Assembly: GCF_007754425.1 (NCBI RefSeq) | Contig: NZ_CP037452.1 | Location: 6,365,164 to 6,429,163 of the forward strand | Direction: 5' to 3' | DNA length: 64,000 nt | Origin: Gimesia fumaroli | GTDB taxonomy: Bacteria; Planctomycetota; Planctomycetia; Planctomycetales; Planctomycetaceae | Part shown: positions 10,801 to 18,983 of the stretch, piece after piece | How positions within the stretch are numbered: position 1 is the first letter of the stretch | Layout of the letters: the number at the start of each line of letters is the position of its first letter | Notes under the pieces: generated by a model | What the model saw: only the letters and a program-made list of their open reading frames with translations | Database searches by the model: none | What the model was told of the DNA's origin: nothing | Translations under genes and position numbers: made by a program

Positions 10801-10910
10801 GGCAGATTTCCGCACAGAAAAAAACAAAAACGGATACGACAGATTTCGCAGCCTGGGTCGCGCTCTCACGCGTCCTGCTCAATATGGATGAAACGATTAC
10901 TAAAGAATAA
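7806..10910 (+). CDS. cytochrome c-domain DUF1549/DUF1553 protein, copy 2
   Basis: About 1034 residues from ATG 7806. An in-frame ATG at 7725 exists, but 7806 puts a clear signal peptide first ([21 protein letters not shown], cleavage near SASA-ET). Haem motifs are CFSCH at 49-53 and [11 protein letters not shown] at about 337-347. DUF1549 includes [21 protein letters not shown] and the C-terminal DUF1553 domain has [21 protein letters not shown] and [18 protein letters not shown]. A central region (about 440-620) has beta-rich, discoidin-like character. Downstream by 73 bases is the DUF1501 partner. The leader is unusually long and structured for this family. Confidence 0.93.
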   Translation: [1034 protein letters not shown]

Positions 10911-10983
10911 TCACTGGCTTTCAAAGCAACTGTTCTCTCAAAAAAACGCAGTGATTTTACTGTCAGAATAAAACAGGTAAAGC

Positions 10984-12420
10984 ATGATGAATCAAAATCA
11001 ACACCCGGCCCACCCCATCGCACGACGCTGGTTCCTGCAACAATGCGGCGTCGGTGTGGGAGCCATCGCCTTACAGCAGATGTTACAGGAATCCGGCTAC
11101 GCGGCTCCCGCAAAAACTGGTGAAATTGAAGACCCCTTAGCACCCCGCCAGCCACACCATCCCCCCAAAGCAAAGAATATTATCTTCCTGTTTATGGGCG
11201 GAGGGCCCAGCCATCTGGAACTGTTTGATAACAAACCGGTCTTGGGAAAATTTGACGGCAAGTTGCCCCCCGAAGAACTTCTCAAAGGCTATCGGGCCGC
11301 GTTTATCAATCCCAACTCGAAATTCCTCGGCCCTAAATTTAAATTTGCAAAACATGGCAAATGCGGTGCGGAACTCTCGGAAATCCTGCCGCATCTGTCC
11401 GAAGTCGTCGACGATCTCGCCATCGTGAAAAGTATGAAAACCGACGCCTTCAATCATGCACCCGCTCAAATTCAAGCGTTAACCGGCTCACAGCTCTTCG
11501 GCAAACCCAGTCTGGGTGCCTGGACCATCTATGGACTGGGCAGCGAATCCAAAAACCTGCCGGGCTTTGTTGTTTTCAGTTCCGGAAATAAAGGCCCGAG
11601 TGGCGGAAGTTCCTGCTGGGGTAGCGGCTTTCTGCCCACCGTTCATCAGGGCGTCATGTTCCGTGGCGGCCAGGAGCCCGTGCTTTACCTCAAGAATCCT
11701 CCCGGCGTCTCTGAGCAATTACAGCGTGATTCACTCGATACCTTAAAAGCATTGAACCAGAATCATCTGGAGCAGGTTGGCGATCCTGAAATCGCAACCC
11801 GGATCAATTCCTTCGAAATGGCGTACCGCATGCAGTCCAGTGCTCCCGATGTGATGGATATCACCCAGGAAACAAAACAGACCCTCGAAATGTATGGCGC
11901 CGAACCTGGTAAAAGTTCATTTGCCAATAACTGTCTGCTCGCCCGCCGACTCGTCGAACGTGGCGTACGCTGCATCCAGCTATTCCATGAATCCTGGGAT
12001 CAGCACGGCGGTCTTGTGGGAGGCTTGAAAAACAACTGTAAAGCCACCGACCAGGCTTCAGCAGCATTGATTAAAGACCTCAAACAACGTGGTATGCTCA
12101 AAGATACGCTTGTTGTCTGGGGCGGTGAATTCGGACGGACTCCCATGGTGCAGGGGGGGAACGATGGCCGGGATCATCACCCCAATGCCTTTACCATGTG
12201 GCTGGCTGGCGGCGGCATTAAAGGGGGCACGACCATCGGCCGGTCTGATGATTTCGGCTTTAATGTCATTGAAGACGAAGTTCCCGTCTATGATCTGCAT
12301 GCCACAATTTTACATCTGCTTGGCTTGAATCCGGAACGACTCTCATTCCGCTTTCAGGGACTTGATCAACGCTTAATCGGCGTCAATCCGGCAAAAATCG
12401 TCAAGAAAATCCTGGCCTAG
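10984..12420 (+). CDS. DUF1501 protein, Tat-exported, copy 2
   Basis: A 478-residue protein with a twin-arginine-type start (IARRWFLQQCGVGVGAIAL) and the conserved HHPPKAKNIIFLFMGGGPSHLELFD segment. Other family marks are GAWTIYGLGSESKNLPGF, WDQHGG, WGGEFGRTP and GRDHHPNAF, the His/Asp-rich sites expected of a metal-dependent sulfatase-like fold. Closer in sequence to the reverse-strand copy at 60340-61767 than to copy 1 (shared NLPGFVV, QSSAPD/ELMD and GGEFGRTP segments). Second gene of a two-gene unit. A strong bidirectional terminator follows. Confidence 0.93.
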   Translation: MMNQNQHPAHPIARRWFLQQCGVGVGAIALQQMLQESGYAAPAKTGEIEDPLAPRQPHHPPKAKNIIFLFMGGGPSHLELFDNKPVLGKFDGKLPPEELLKGYRAAFINPNSKFLGPKFKFAKHGKCGAELSEILPHLSEVVDDLAIVKSMKTDAFNHAPAQIQALTGSQLFGKPSLGAWTIYGLGSESKNLPGFVVFSSGNKGPSGGSSCWGSGFLPTVHQGVMFRGGQEPVLYLKNPPGVSEQLQRDSLDTLKALNQNHLEQVGDPEIATRINSFEMAYRMQSSAPDVMDITQETKQTLEMYGAEPGKSSFANNCLLARRLVERGVRCIQLFHESWDQHGGLVGGLKNNCKATDQASAALIKDLKQRGMLKDTLVVWGGEFGRTPMVQGGNDGRDHHPNAFTMWLAGGGIKGGTTIGRSDDFGFNVIEDEVPVYDLHATILHLLGLNPERLSFRFQGLDQRLIGVNPAKIVKKILA

Positions 12421-12441
12421 AAAATCAGACCTGAAAAAAAG

Positions 12442-12473
12442 AAAACCCCTTGTGCGAATACGCAAGGGGTTTT
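12442..12473. terminator. bidirectional rho-independent terminator
   Basis: AAAACCCCTTG (12442-12452) pairs perfectly with CAAGGGGTTTT (12463-12473). An A run lies before the stem and a T run after it, so it can serve both the DUF1501 gene ending at 12420 and the convergent RmlD-like gene ending at 12498. Confidence 0.88.
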
Positions 12474-12497
12474 TGTTTATCTTTTTCGTTGATTGCT

Positions 12498-13442
12498 TTA
12501 AGCGGCAATTTCCTGCTCGTATTGTCGAACGGGGGCATCGTTCAGACGATTCAGGAAACCATTGTGCTGCTGATCGAACAGACGCTGCAAACCGTCATCC
12601 AGCATCGGCATCGAAATGCTCAACGCACGACGAATTTTGCGGGTGTGCAGTGAAGTCTCACCATTGGCAAAGCCGGTAGTACGTTCATTGAGCACATTCG
12701 CACGAGGCAGCACAGGCACGGTTAATCCAAATGTCGCCGCCAGTCGTTGGACGAATTCTACAGGGCTGATTCGTTCGCCGCCTGCTACATGGAAGATGCC
12801 CGTCAATCGTTCCTGATAGGCATGTTCAATAATCGCAGCCAGATCCGTCGCTAACAGTGGAGTGGCATGCCGATAGCAATCCAGCTTGGAATAGGTGCCG
12901 GCTTGCAAAGTTTGTACCAGATTTTCAATCTCGCCAGGCCCGTATGTTGCCGGGTTCCAGCCAAAGACATTGGTTCTGATAATCAATGTATTATCACACA
13001 GGCTGACTTCGCGTTCGATGGCGCGAAGAATCTCTGCCTGCTCGCTTTCACACACTCCCTGGCAGTCCTCTTCATGGAACATCCAGGGACCGGTAAAGAT
13101 GGCATCAGAAGAGATGTGGGTAAAGCGGGCCGAATGCAATTCCGCAGCATTCACCCAGTTTCGCACCGCCACGACTGGATCGTTCGCGGAGAATTTTCCA
13201 GGATCGACCGACCAGGCAGAGTTGGCTGCTACGCCACAATACACAACCCACTGCGGACGAGCCAGGGACAACCAATGCTCGGCTGTCTCGACATCATCTT
13301 CCAGATAAGTATGAGTTTCGCATCCCTGGATGGAAACCGGTGTCGTTGAAGTTAATCCTACAACCCGATATCGACTGGATAAGCAGGTTGCAATATTTGC
13401 TCCGGCAACCGTATCAAGTCCAATAACCAGAACTGTTTCCAC
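12498..13442 (-). CDS. RmlD-like sugar-nucleotide reductase/epimerase family protein
   Basis: A 314-residue protein beginning METVLVIGLDTVAGANIATCL, the Rossmann NAD(P)-binding loop. Further on are CGVAANSAWSVDPGKF, FTHISSDAIFTGPWMF and LIIRTNVFGWNP, the layout of RmlD (dTDP-4-dehydrorhamnose reductase) and related extended short-chain dehydrogenases. The usual catalytic Tyr-x3-Lys is not visible where expected: after SSDAIFTG comes EEDCQGVCESEQAEILRAIE, with no Tyr or Lys. It may therefore bind a sugar nucleotide or cofactor without the classical reaction. It stands alone between the terminator and a 630-base spacer. Confidence 0.75.
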   Translation of the reverse strand: METVLVIGLDTVAGANIATCLSSRYRVVGLTSTTPVSIQGCETHTYLEDDVETAEHWLSLARPQWVVYCGVAANSAWSVDPGKFSANDPVVAVRNWVNAAELHSARFTHISSDAIFTGPWMFHEEDCQGVCESEQAEILRAIEREVSLCDNTLIIRTNVFGWNPATYGPGEIENLVQTLQAGTYSKLDCYRHATPLLATDLAAIIEHAYQERLTGIFHVAGGERISPVEFVQRLAATFGLTVPVLPRANVLNERTTGFANGETSLHTRKIRRALSISMPMLDDGLQRLFDQQHNGFLNRLNDAPVRQYEQEIAA

Positions 13443-14073
13443 GCCGCGCCTCCATGCTATGACGTTGTTGTTATATCAGTCAGTACATTGTTCTTATTCT
13501 GATTTCCGAAATCACAAGTCTGTCTCTTTTCAACAGATTTAGAACTCGGTAATCAAACTCACAAAACAATCCCTTTGTTTCGCGAGAGGCGGATTATAGT
13601 TGGCATTCCTGATTTTCACCAACCCCAATTTGAAAGAGAATTTCATACCCCTGTTTCGGCTCGGAAACGTGAATCGATTCTGCTTGCTTCACCTATAATA
13701 CATAACCCATATCAAGCATCGAGAATCTGAGACAGTCGCGATTCCTCCTCAAAAATCCCTCCTCTGGAACAGAAACCTGAAATATTTTTTCGAAAAAACA
13801 AATCGAAATCGAAAAAAAGATTAAAGGTTTGTCGTTTTTTTTATTTCATTGTCTTTCTTTCGTATTGACCTGCCTTTTGAAAAGCAATATCTTCCCGCCT
13901 CACATTAGTGATCTCTGCGCCTGATCCACAGGCCTGTCACTCACCTCCCACACTGATTACCCGTCAAACTAATTGATTCCATTTACCTTTCGTGTTGAAA
14001 CAGCAGTGACACCTTGCGTACGAAACGCAAGCACTCACTGATACGATTCCTTCTCACAAAGACTTTTCAGACA
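13443..14073. other. intergenic spacer
   Basis: Non-coding DNA between divergently oriented genes. A TATAAT at about 13694-13699 could be a -10 element, but no good -35 hexamer sits at the right distance. A very A/T-rich purine stretch (about 13780-13860) has no stem. I see no gene or RNA. Confidence 0.5.
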
Positions 14074-15084
14074 ATGTCCGTTTCGCGTCATTTACCGGAA
14101 TACCCGATTCTTTTAGCAGGGGTTGCTACACCTGTCGTAAAAGGATTGCGCGAAATGGGACTGCCGGTCGCCGAACTCCATGAAGATCTGGCCCAGCTTG
14201 CCGGCTACCAGACTTCCAACTGGAACCTGTTACTGGTGGGAGCTCAGAAAACATTCAATGCCCAGGATTTACAGACTCTCTCTCACTGTCAAATCCCGGT
14301 CGTCGATCTCTCTGAATTCACCAGTGAAGCAGCCGTTGGTCGTCTTAAACACGAGTTAGGAACGAAATCCAACACGGGTAGCGAACAGTTCAACTCGGCC
14401 CTGGTGATTCAACTGAAGGAAAGAGTACAGCAAACAGGCGGTGCCTGGATTCGATTGGCAGATTTTCCTTATCCCTATCAGGGTGTTATCTGTTATGGCG
14501 AATCGGCTTTAGGCAAAGAATTTCGAGAATTCTCCAATGTCATGAGCCCGCTGACAGTCCCGCTGGAAATGCTGCATTTAAAAGCAGAATATGACTGGCA
14601 GGGAAAATCAGACAGCCAGACACAACGTAAACTTCGCGTCGAACTGATCAGCAGATACCGACAGGGACTGCCGGTTTCACTACCGTCTGTTCCGTCACGA
14701 GAAGAACTCAATCAGCTGTTCCAGAAGATCGGCCTGGATCGAAAACAGATACCGCTGGTCTGGGTCACTTCGCTGGAAACATTTTTCCGCTGGTGGAATT
14801 TAAGGCGTCAGCTCTCCGTGAGCATCAGCCACATTGCCTCCGGTTGGGAAACGATCATTTCAGGAAACATCCAGGGATTTCACCCCGGACTGCAAATCTG
14901 GAAAGGTCGTCATTCCGCGACCGTCTCACTCTCTCTGGGAGTGAATGAAATCAGAGACGAAACGATTGCGTTCGCAGCCAATCCGGAACGACACCCCGGA
15001 GGATTTACTGCACATTGGGCTGGCGTGAATTCCAGTCTGTTTCCAATCGACTTTAAGAAACCGGCGGCTTCGGTCGCTTCGTAA
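14074..15084 (+). CDS. conserved-type hypothetical protein (unrecognised family)
   Basis: A 336-residue protein from ATG 14074; a TTG at 14014 would add 20 basic, less typical residues. There is no signal peptide or membrane helix. The N-terminal part (LAGVATPVVKGLREMGLPVAELHEDLAQLAG) looks alpha/beta. The C-terminal part (about 235-330) is rich in Trp, His and beta-strand patterns, including a WW pair. That RWWNLRR-type segment faintly recalls tails of polysaccharide deacetylase-like proteins, but I see no catalytic Asp/His set. Codon use matches its neighbours, so it is probably a real gene of unknown function. Confidence 0.6.
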   Translation: MSVSRHLPEYPILLAGVATPVVKGLREMGLPVAELHEDLAQLAGYQTSNWNLLLVGAQKTFNAQDLQTLSHCQIPVVDLSEFTSEAAVGRLKHELGTKSNTGSEQFNSALVIQLKERVQQTGGAWIRLADFPYPYQGVICYGESALGKEFREFSNVMSPLTVPLEMLHLKAEYDWQGKSDSQTQRKLRVELISRYRQGLPVSLPSVPSREELNQLFQKIGLDRKQIPLVWVTSLETFFRWWNLRRQLSVSISHIASGWETIISGNIQGFHPGLQIWKGRHSATVSLSLGVNEIRDETIAFAANPERHPGGFTAHWAGVNSSLFPIDFKKPAASVAS

Positions 15085-15169
15085 ATCGACTAACTATTCC
15101 ACATCACAGATTGATTCTCAGCGATTGAATTTTTTGATCGCGACATTGTAGTAGAAAAGGATTGTTCAA

Positions 15170-15463
15170 ATGAAACGTTTTGGTTTAATGATGCTGGGTC
15201 TCGCGTTAATTACCCTGACGACAGGATGTCAATGCGGACGAGGCACCTGCGGAAGCTGTAATTATGGTCCCACGATGGCACCTGCTCCCTTTGGCGGTGG
15301 TGGATGTTCCTCGGGAAATTGTGGCGTTGGCGCTCCAACATATACACCACAGGGAGCCTACAACACTTACAATACCTATCAGTCTACAGCGAGTGCACCT
15401 GTGATTCAGGGAAGTGTTCCCACAACCGCATCTGCACCACTTGATCCACTTCCCATGTATTAA
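15170..15463 (+). CDS. small Cys/Gly-rich lipoprotein
   Basis: A 97-residue protein with a lipoprotein signal (MKRFGLMMLGLALITLTTGC; Cys at residue 20). The mature part has six further cysteines within about 35 residues (CxCGRGTCGSC, then GGGGCSSGNC), followed by a Tyr/Thr/Ala/Pro-rich low-complexity tail. The start follows an AGAAAAGGA ribosome-binding sequence. Clustered cysteines in a short exported lipoprotein could mean disulfides or metal binding; function unknown. Confidence 0.72.
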   Translation: MKRFGLMMLGLALITLTTGCQCGRGTCGSCNYGPTMAPAPFGGGGCSSGNCGVGAPTYTPQGAYNTYNTYQSTASAPVIQGSVPTTASAPLDPLPMY

Positions 15464-15739
15464 ACGAAATACGTGAGAAGGTCCTTTTGTTGGGCGCTTG
15501 TCAACTCGGCCTGGTTCAGGCCGATGGGGAAAACAGACAGTTTCCCGGCTTGATTTCAGCAAAATTACTGCAACAATACTATTGTTCGCAGACGTATGGA
15601 TTGTATCTACCGATCAGCCCTGATATACAGGTAATGACGTCCTCTGTTTTCTCCTCTGCGCGAATAGTTCGGTAGGGCAGAGACGATTGTTATTTGCGAA
15701 CTTTATCTGAGTATCATACCCTGCCGGGTATCTGTAATT

Positions 15740-16330
15740 ATGGCTGCTTTAGAAATCGTTAATTATCCTCATCCCGCCCTCCGCTGGAAATCCAAACTCA
15801 TCAAAAGTATCTCGCCCGAACTGCGCGATACCGTAAAGACCATGTTTGAGTTGATGTACGAAGCGCGGGGCATCGGTTTGGCTGCCAATCAGGTCGCACT
15901 TCCCTACCGTCTGTTTGTGATTAATCTGACATCCGATCCTAATGAAAGCGAAGAAGAATTCGTATTCATCAATCCGGAAATCACTAAACGCAAAGGGACC
16001 ACGGAAGGCGAAGAAGGCTGCCTGAGCCTGCCCCAGGTGTATGGCGACGTGAAACGATCAGAAGAGATCACCGTCGAGGCCTATGATCTGGATGGCCAGT
16101 TGTTCGAAATCACACTCGATGATCTCGCCGCACGTGCGGTCCAGCACGAACTCGATCACCTTGACGGCATCATGTTTCCGGATCGAATGGTGGATACGAA
16201 ACGAGTCGAACTGGATGCACTGATCGCCGATTTCGAATCAGAATTTCGACATAAACAGAAGTCCGGCGAGTACCCGTCTGACGAGGAAATTCGTAAACAA
16301 CTGCAACAGCTTGAAGAGGCGCTGGGATAA
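15740..16330 (+). CDS. def: peptide deformylase
   Basis: Removes the N-formyl group from new proteins in the cytoplasm. All three signature motifs are present in the 196-residue product: GIGLAANQV (44-52), EGCLSLP (92-98, with the metal-binding Cys94) and HELDH (136-140, two metal-binding His and catalytic Glu137). Length is normal for the family. The fmt gene follows 137 bases downstream, so the window carries the pair that adds and removes the formyl group. Start ATG 15740, with no clear upstream alternative. Confidence 0.97.
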   Translation: MAALEIVNYPHPALRWKSKLIKSISPELRDTVKTMFELMYEARGIGLAANQVALPYRLFVINLTSDPNESEEEFVFINPEITKRKGTTEGEEGCLSLPQVYGDVKRSEEITVEAYDLDGQLFEITLDDLAARAVQHELDHLDGIMFPDRMVDTKRVELDALIADFESEFRHKQKSGEYPSDEEIRKQLQQLEEALG

Positions 16331-16467
16331 ATCGAATCACGCACTTTAACTGATTCGCTGTTTGAGCTATCCGAAACACAGTTCGCCCCGCTAGAGTTTG
16401 ATACAATACCCCGGTTTTCTGCGACGGACTGGAATGGTCCACATCGCCGCCTTGAGGAGACTCCGCC

Positions 16468-17469
16468 GTGCCTTTAAAAGTTGTCATGATGGGAACCGGC
16501 ACGTTCGCCATCCCCGCATTTCAGGCGCTGATTGATTCCGAACACCAGGTACTCGGGCTATATACCCAACCCGATCGAACAGGCCGCGGCCATCATCGGC
16601 ACAAAAATCCCATGAAGGAGCTCGCACTCGCACATGAAATTCCTGTGTTTCAGCCTCCCAAAATCAATACGCCGGAATCGCTGGAAGAATTGCGGCAACT
16701 TGATGCGGATGTGTTTTTAGTCGCCGCTTACGGACAGATTCTCTCACAAGAACTTCTGGATATTCCCAAATACGGGGCCTTTAACCTGCACGCCTCACTA
16801 TTGCCGAAATACCGTGGGGCTGCCCCCATTCTGTACGCCATTCGAAACGGCGAAATCAAAACCGGCGTTTCTCTGTTTCGCATCGAACGCGCTCTCGACT
16901 CCGGTCCGGTTGCAGCAATGGTCGAAACTTCTATCGGCCCCAAAGAAACCACGGGCGAAGTCCAGAACCGACTGGCCGAACTCTCCGCCCCGCTCGCATT
17001 GGATGTACTCAAAGAAATCGAACAGGGAACACTGAAAGAAACACCACAAGATCATACTGAAGCAACATTTGCGCCCACTCTCGATAAACAGGAAGGCGCC
17101 ATCGACTGGAACCAGAGTGCTTCGCAAATCGCATGTCACGTTCGGGCGATGCAGCCCTGGCCTAATCCCTTCTCATTTCTCCAGCAACCAGAGCAGGAAC
17201 CACTTCGATTATTGATACTGGATGTGGAACTACTCAATTCAGAGCAAATAGGCGAACTGAATCTCGATCAGGAACTCCAGAATTCCGCCCCAGGCACAGT
17301 GATCTTTGCCAATACAAAACGAGTCCTCATCAGCACCGGCAAGGGAGTGCTGGAACTGAAACAGATTCAGCCTCAGGGAAAACGGCCCATGCAGACCAGC
17401 CAGTTCTTGTGTGGCAGGAAAATCAACCCTGGAGACCACTTTGGAAACCCTCCCGCAGAGCAAGGATAA
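16468..17469 (+). CDS. fmt: methionyl-tRNA formyltransferase
   Basis: Transfers a formyl group from 10-formyl-tetrahydrofolate to initiator methionyl-tRNA. The 333-residue product has the N-terminal formyltransferase fold (VVMMGTGTFAIPAFQAL; HASLLPKYRGAAP at about 108-120, with the folate-site His and Asn), then a GSVP-like linker and a C-terminal oligonucleotide-binding domain. Start is GTG 16468, seven bases after a TTGAGGAGA ribosome-binding site. Follows def on the same strand. Confidence 0.97.
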   Translation: MPLKVVMMGTGTFAIPAFQALIDSEHQVLGLYTQPDRTGRGHHRHKNPMKELALAHEIPVFQPPKINTPESLEELRQLDADVFLVAAYGQILSQELLDIPKYGAFNLHASLLPKYRGAAPILYAIRNGEIKTGVSLFRIERALDSGPVAAMVETSIGPKETTGEVQNRLAELSAPLALDVLKEIEQGTLKETPQDHTEATFAPTLDKQEGAIDWNQSASQIACHVRAMQPWPNPFSFLQQPEQEPLRLLILDVELLNSEQIGELNLDQELQNSAPGTVIFANTKRVLISTGKGVLELKQIQPQGKRPMQTSQFLCGRKINPGDHFGNPPAEQG

Positions 17470-17589
17470 GTGAACGCAAAATCACTGTAATTCAGCAACT
17501 TCACTCTTGCCGCGTTTTCCCGTTTCTGAGATGATCCCGCCCCTGAACTGAGGCGATGCAGTATTAATAAACACAAGGAAGTGAATTAG

Positions 17590-17919
17590 ATGCGCCGAAT
17601 TATCGCGGCTCTGATCTTCATGATGATTGGAGCCGGAGGCATGTATGCCGCGTTTGAGTTTCATATTGTGCAATCCAAGGAAGGCTGGCTTTTCATTCCC
17701 AAGTCGCAAGCCGGCCTGCACGACACCTATGCCGACATCAGAGACTGGAAAGCAACGACATGGAAAAGCCATCCTAAGTTAGCGCAATCCCTGGTTGAGA
17801 ATGGCAAAGGAAATCTCATCATTAAATCAGCGTCGAACGGTTTTTTCGACGGCCTGTTTCAGAGTGCCCCTAAAAAACGTTCTGCTGAAAACACCCAGAC
17901 TCCGTCCCAACGTTATTAA
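17590..17919 (+). CDS. small single-pass membrane protein, unknown function
   Basis: A 109-residue protein. The N-terminus (RRIIAALIFMMIGAGGMYAAFEF) is a membrane anchor or uncleaved signal; the remainder is soluble with a basic Ser/Lys/Pro-rich tail. An ACAAGGAAGTG sequence before ATG 17590 is a plausible ribosome-binding site. It lies between fmt and the metallopeptidase-like lipoprotein. No known domain recognised. Confidence 0.68.
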   Translation: MRRIIAALIFMMIGAGGMYAAFEFHIVQSKEGWLFIPKSQAGLHDTYADIRDWKATTWKSHPKLAQSLVENGKGNLIIKSASNGFFDGLFQSAPKKRSAENTQTPSQRY

Positions 17920-17975
17920 ATCAAAGCCTCGAATGTCAGTTCCATCAACGCGCAAATAGACAACGATCCCAAACT

Positions 17976-18848
17976 GTGAAACGACAAGCACCCAACAGAC
18001 CGAATCAGTCTTCCAACAGGAAGTCTCAACGAATACTCAAAGCACTGACTTTGAGTCTCTGTCTGTTGTTGTGCCTGCTGTTGACTCAAGGCTGTCGTAG
18101 TGCTGCCAAAAATCAAACAGTCCATCTACCGGCCCGGCATAGCGTAAGTGCGGAACAGCTCATTGTCCTTAGTGATTTCAAACTCGGGCAGGACCATGAA
18201 CTGTTTCAGGATTTGATCAAGCTCCGTGAGGACGTCGCTGAAACGTTGAGTATTCCACTCAACAGCGAACAGGTCACCGTCTACCTCTTCACCAATCAGG
18301 AAGAATATCGAAATTATCTGGACATGACCTACCCGGGGTTGCCTCCCCGCCGTGCCTACTTCGTGGGAACTCCCAAGGAATTGGCCGTCTATACATTTTG
18401 GGGTGAGCGCATTCAGGAAGACCTGCGGCACGAATTCACGCACGGTCTGTTACACGCCAGCTTGAAAACCGTCCCTTTATGGCTCGATGAAGGACTGGCG
18501 GAATACTTTGAAGTCGCCGGCAATACGCCCGGACAAGTTAACCGCGATCATGCTTCGCGGCTTTCCACCGCCCTGAATAACGGCTGGAAACCCGATATGA
18601 AACGTCTTGAGCAACTGGAAAAAGTCTCACAGATGCAGCGGGTTGACTATCAGGAAGCCTGGGCCTGGGTACATTTCATGTTGAACAGCACGCCGGAAAC
18701 GCGAGACACACTGCTTGAATATCTGGCGGAACTGAGAACCAACAATCATCCCGAAGAACTGAGCACACGGCTGCCCCGTGATATCCCGGGCGTCGATCAG
18801 CGGTTTGTAAACTACGTCGCCTCGTTAAATACGTTCCCCTCACGCTAA
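17976..18848 (+). CDS. DUF1570-like zinc metallopeptidase lipoprotein
   Basis: A 290-residue protein with a lipoprotein-type signal (LTLSLCLLLCLLLTQGC, Cys near residue 40) after a basic N-terminal stretch. It has the zinc metallopeptidase motif HEFTH about residue 155, followed by WLDEGLAEYFE, where the Glu would be the third zinc ligand of a gluzincin-type site. This arrangement matches DUF1570-like planctomycete proteins. Translation probably starts at a GTG. Likely anchored to a membrane on the outer side; substrate unknown. Confidence 0.82.
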   Translation: MKRQAPNRPNQSSNRKSQRILKALTLSLCLLLCLLLTQGCRSAAKNQTVHLPARHSVSAEQLIVLSDFKLGQDHELFQDLIKLREDVAETLSIPLNSEQVTVYLFTNQEEYRNYLDMTYPGLPPRRAYFVGTPKELAVYTFWGERIQEDLRHEFTHGLLHASLKTVPLWLDEGLAEYFEVAGNTPGQVNRDHASRLSTALNNGWKPDMKRLEQLEKVSQMQRVDYQEAWAWVHFMLNSTPETRDTLLEYLAELRTNNHPEELSTRLPRDIPGVDQRFVNYVASLNTFPSR

Positions 18849-18983
18849 ATCGGTTCATCTTTCCCGCAAAGCACGAGCAGTTTCGCGTCCCGCTGACTTG
18901 GGTGATGTCTGATAATCAGCTAAGATGCAGCAGTTAAGTATGCCCTCAACTGCACGACGCCCCCGTGATATTGGATAAATGAG

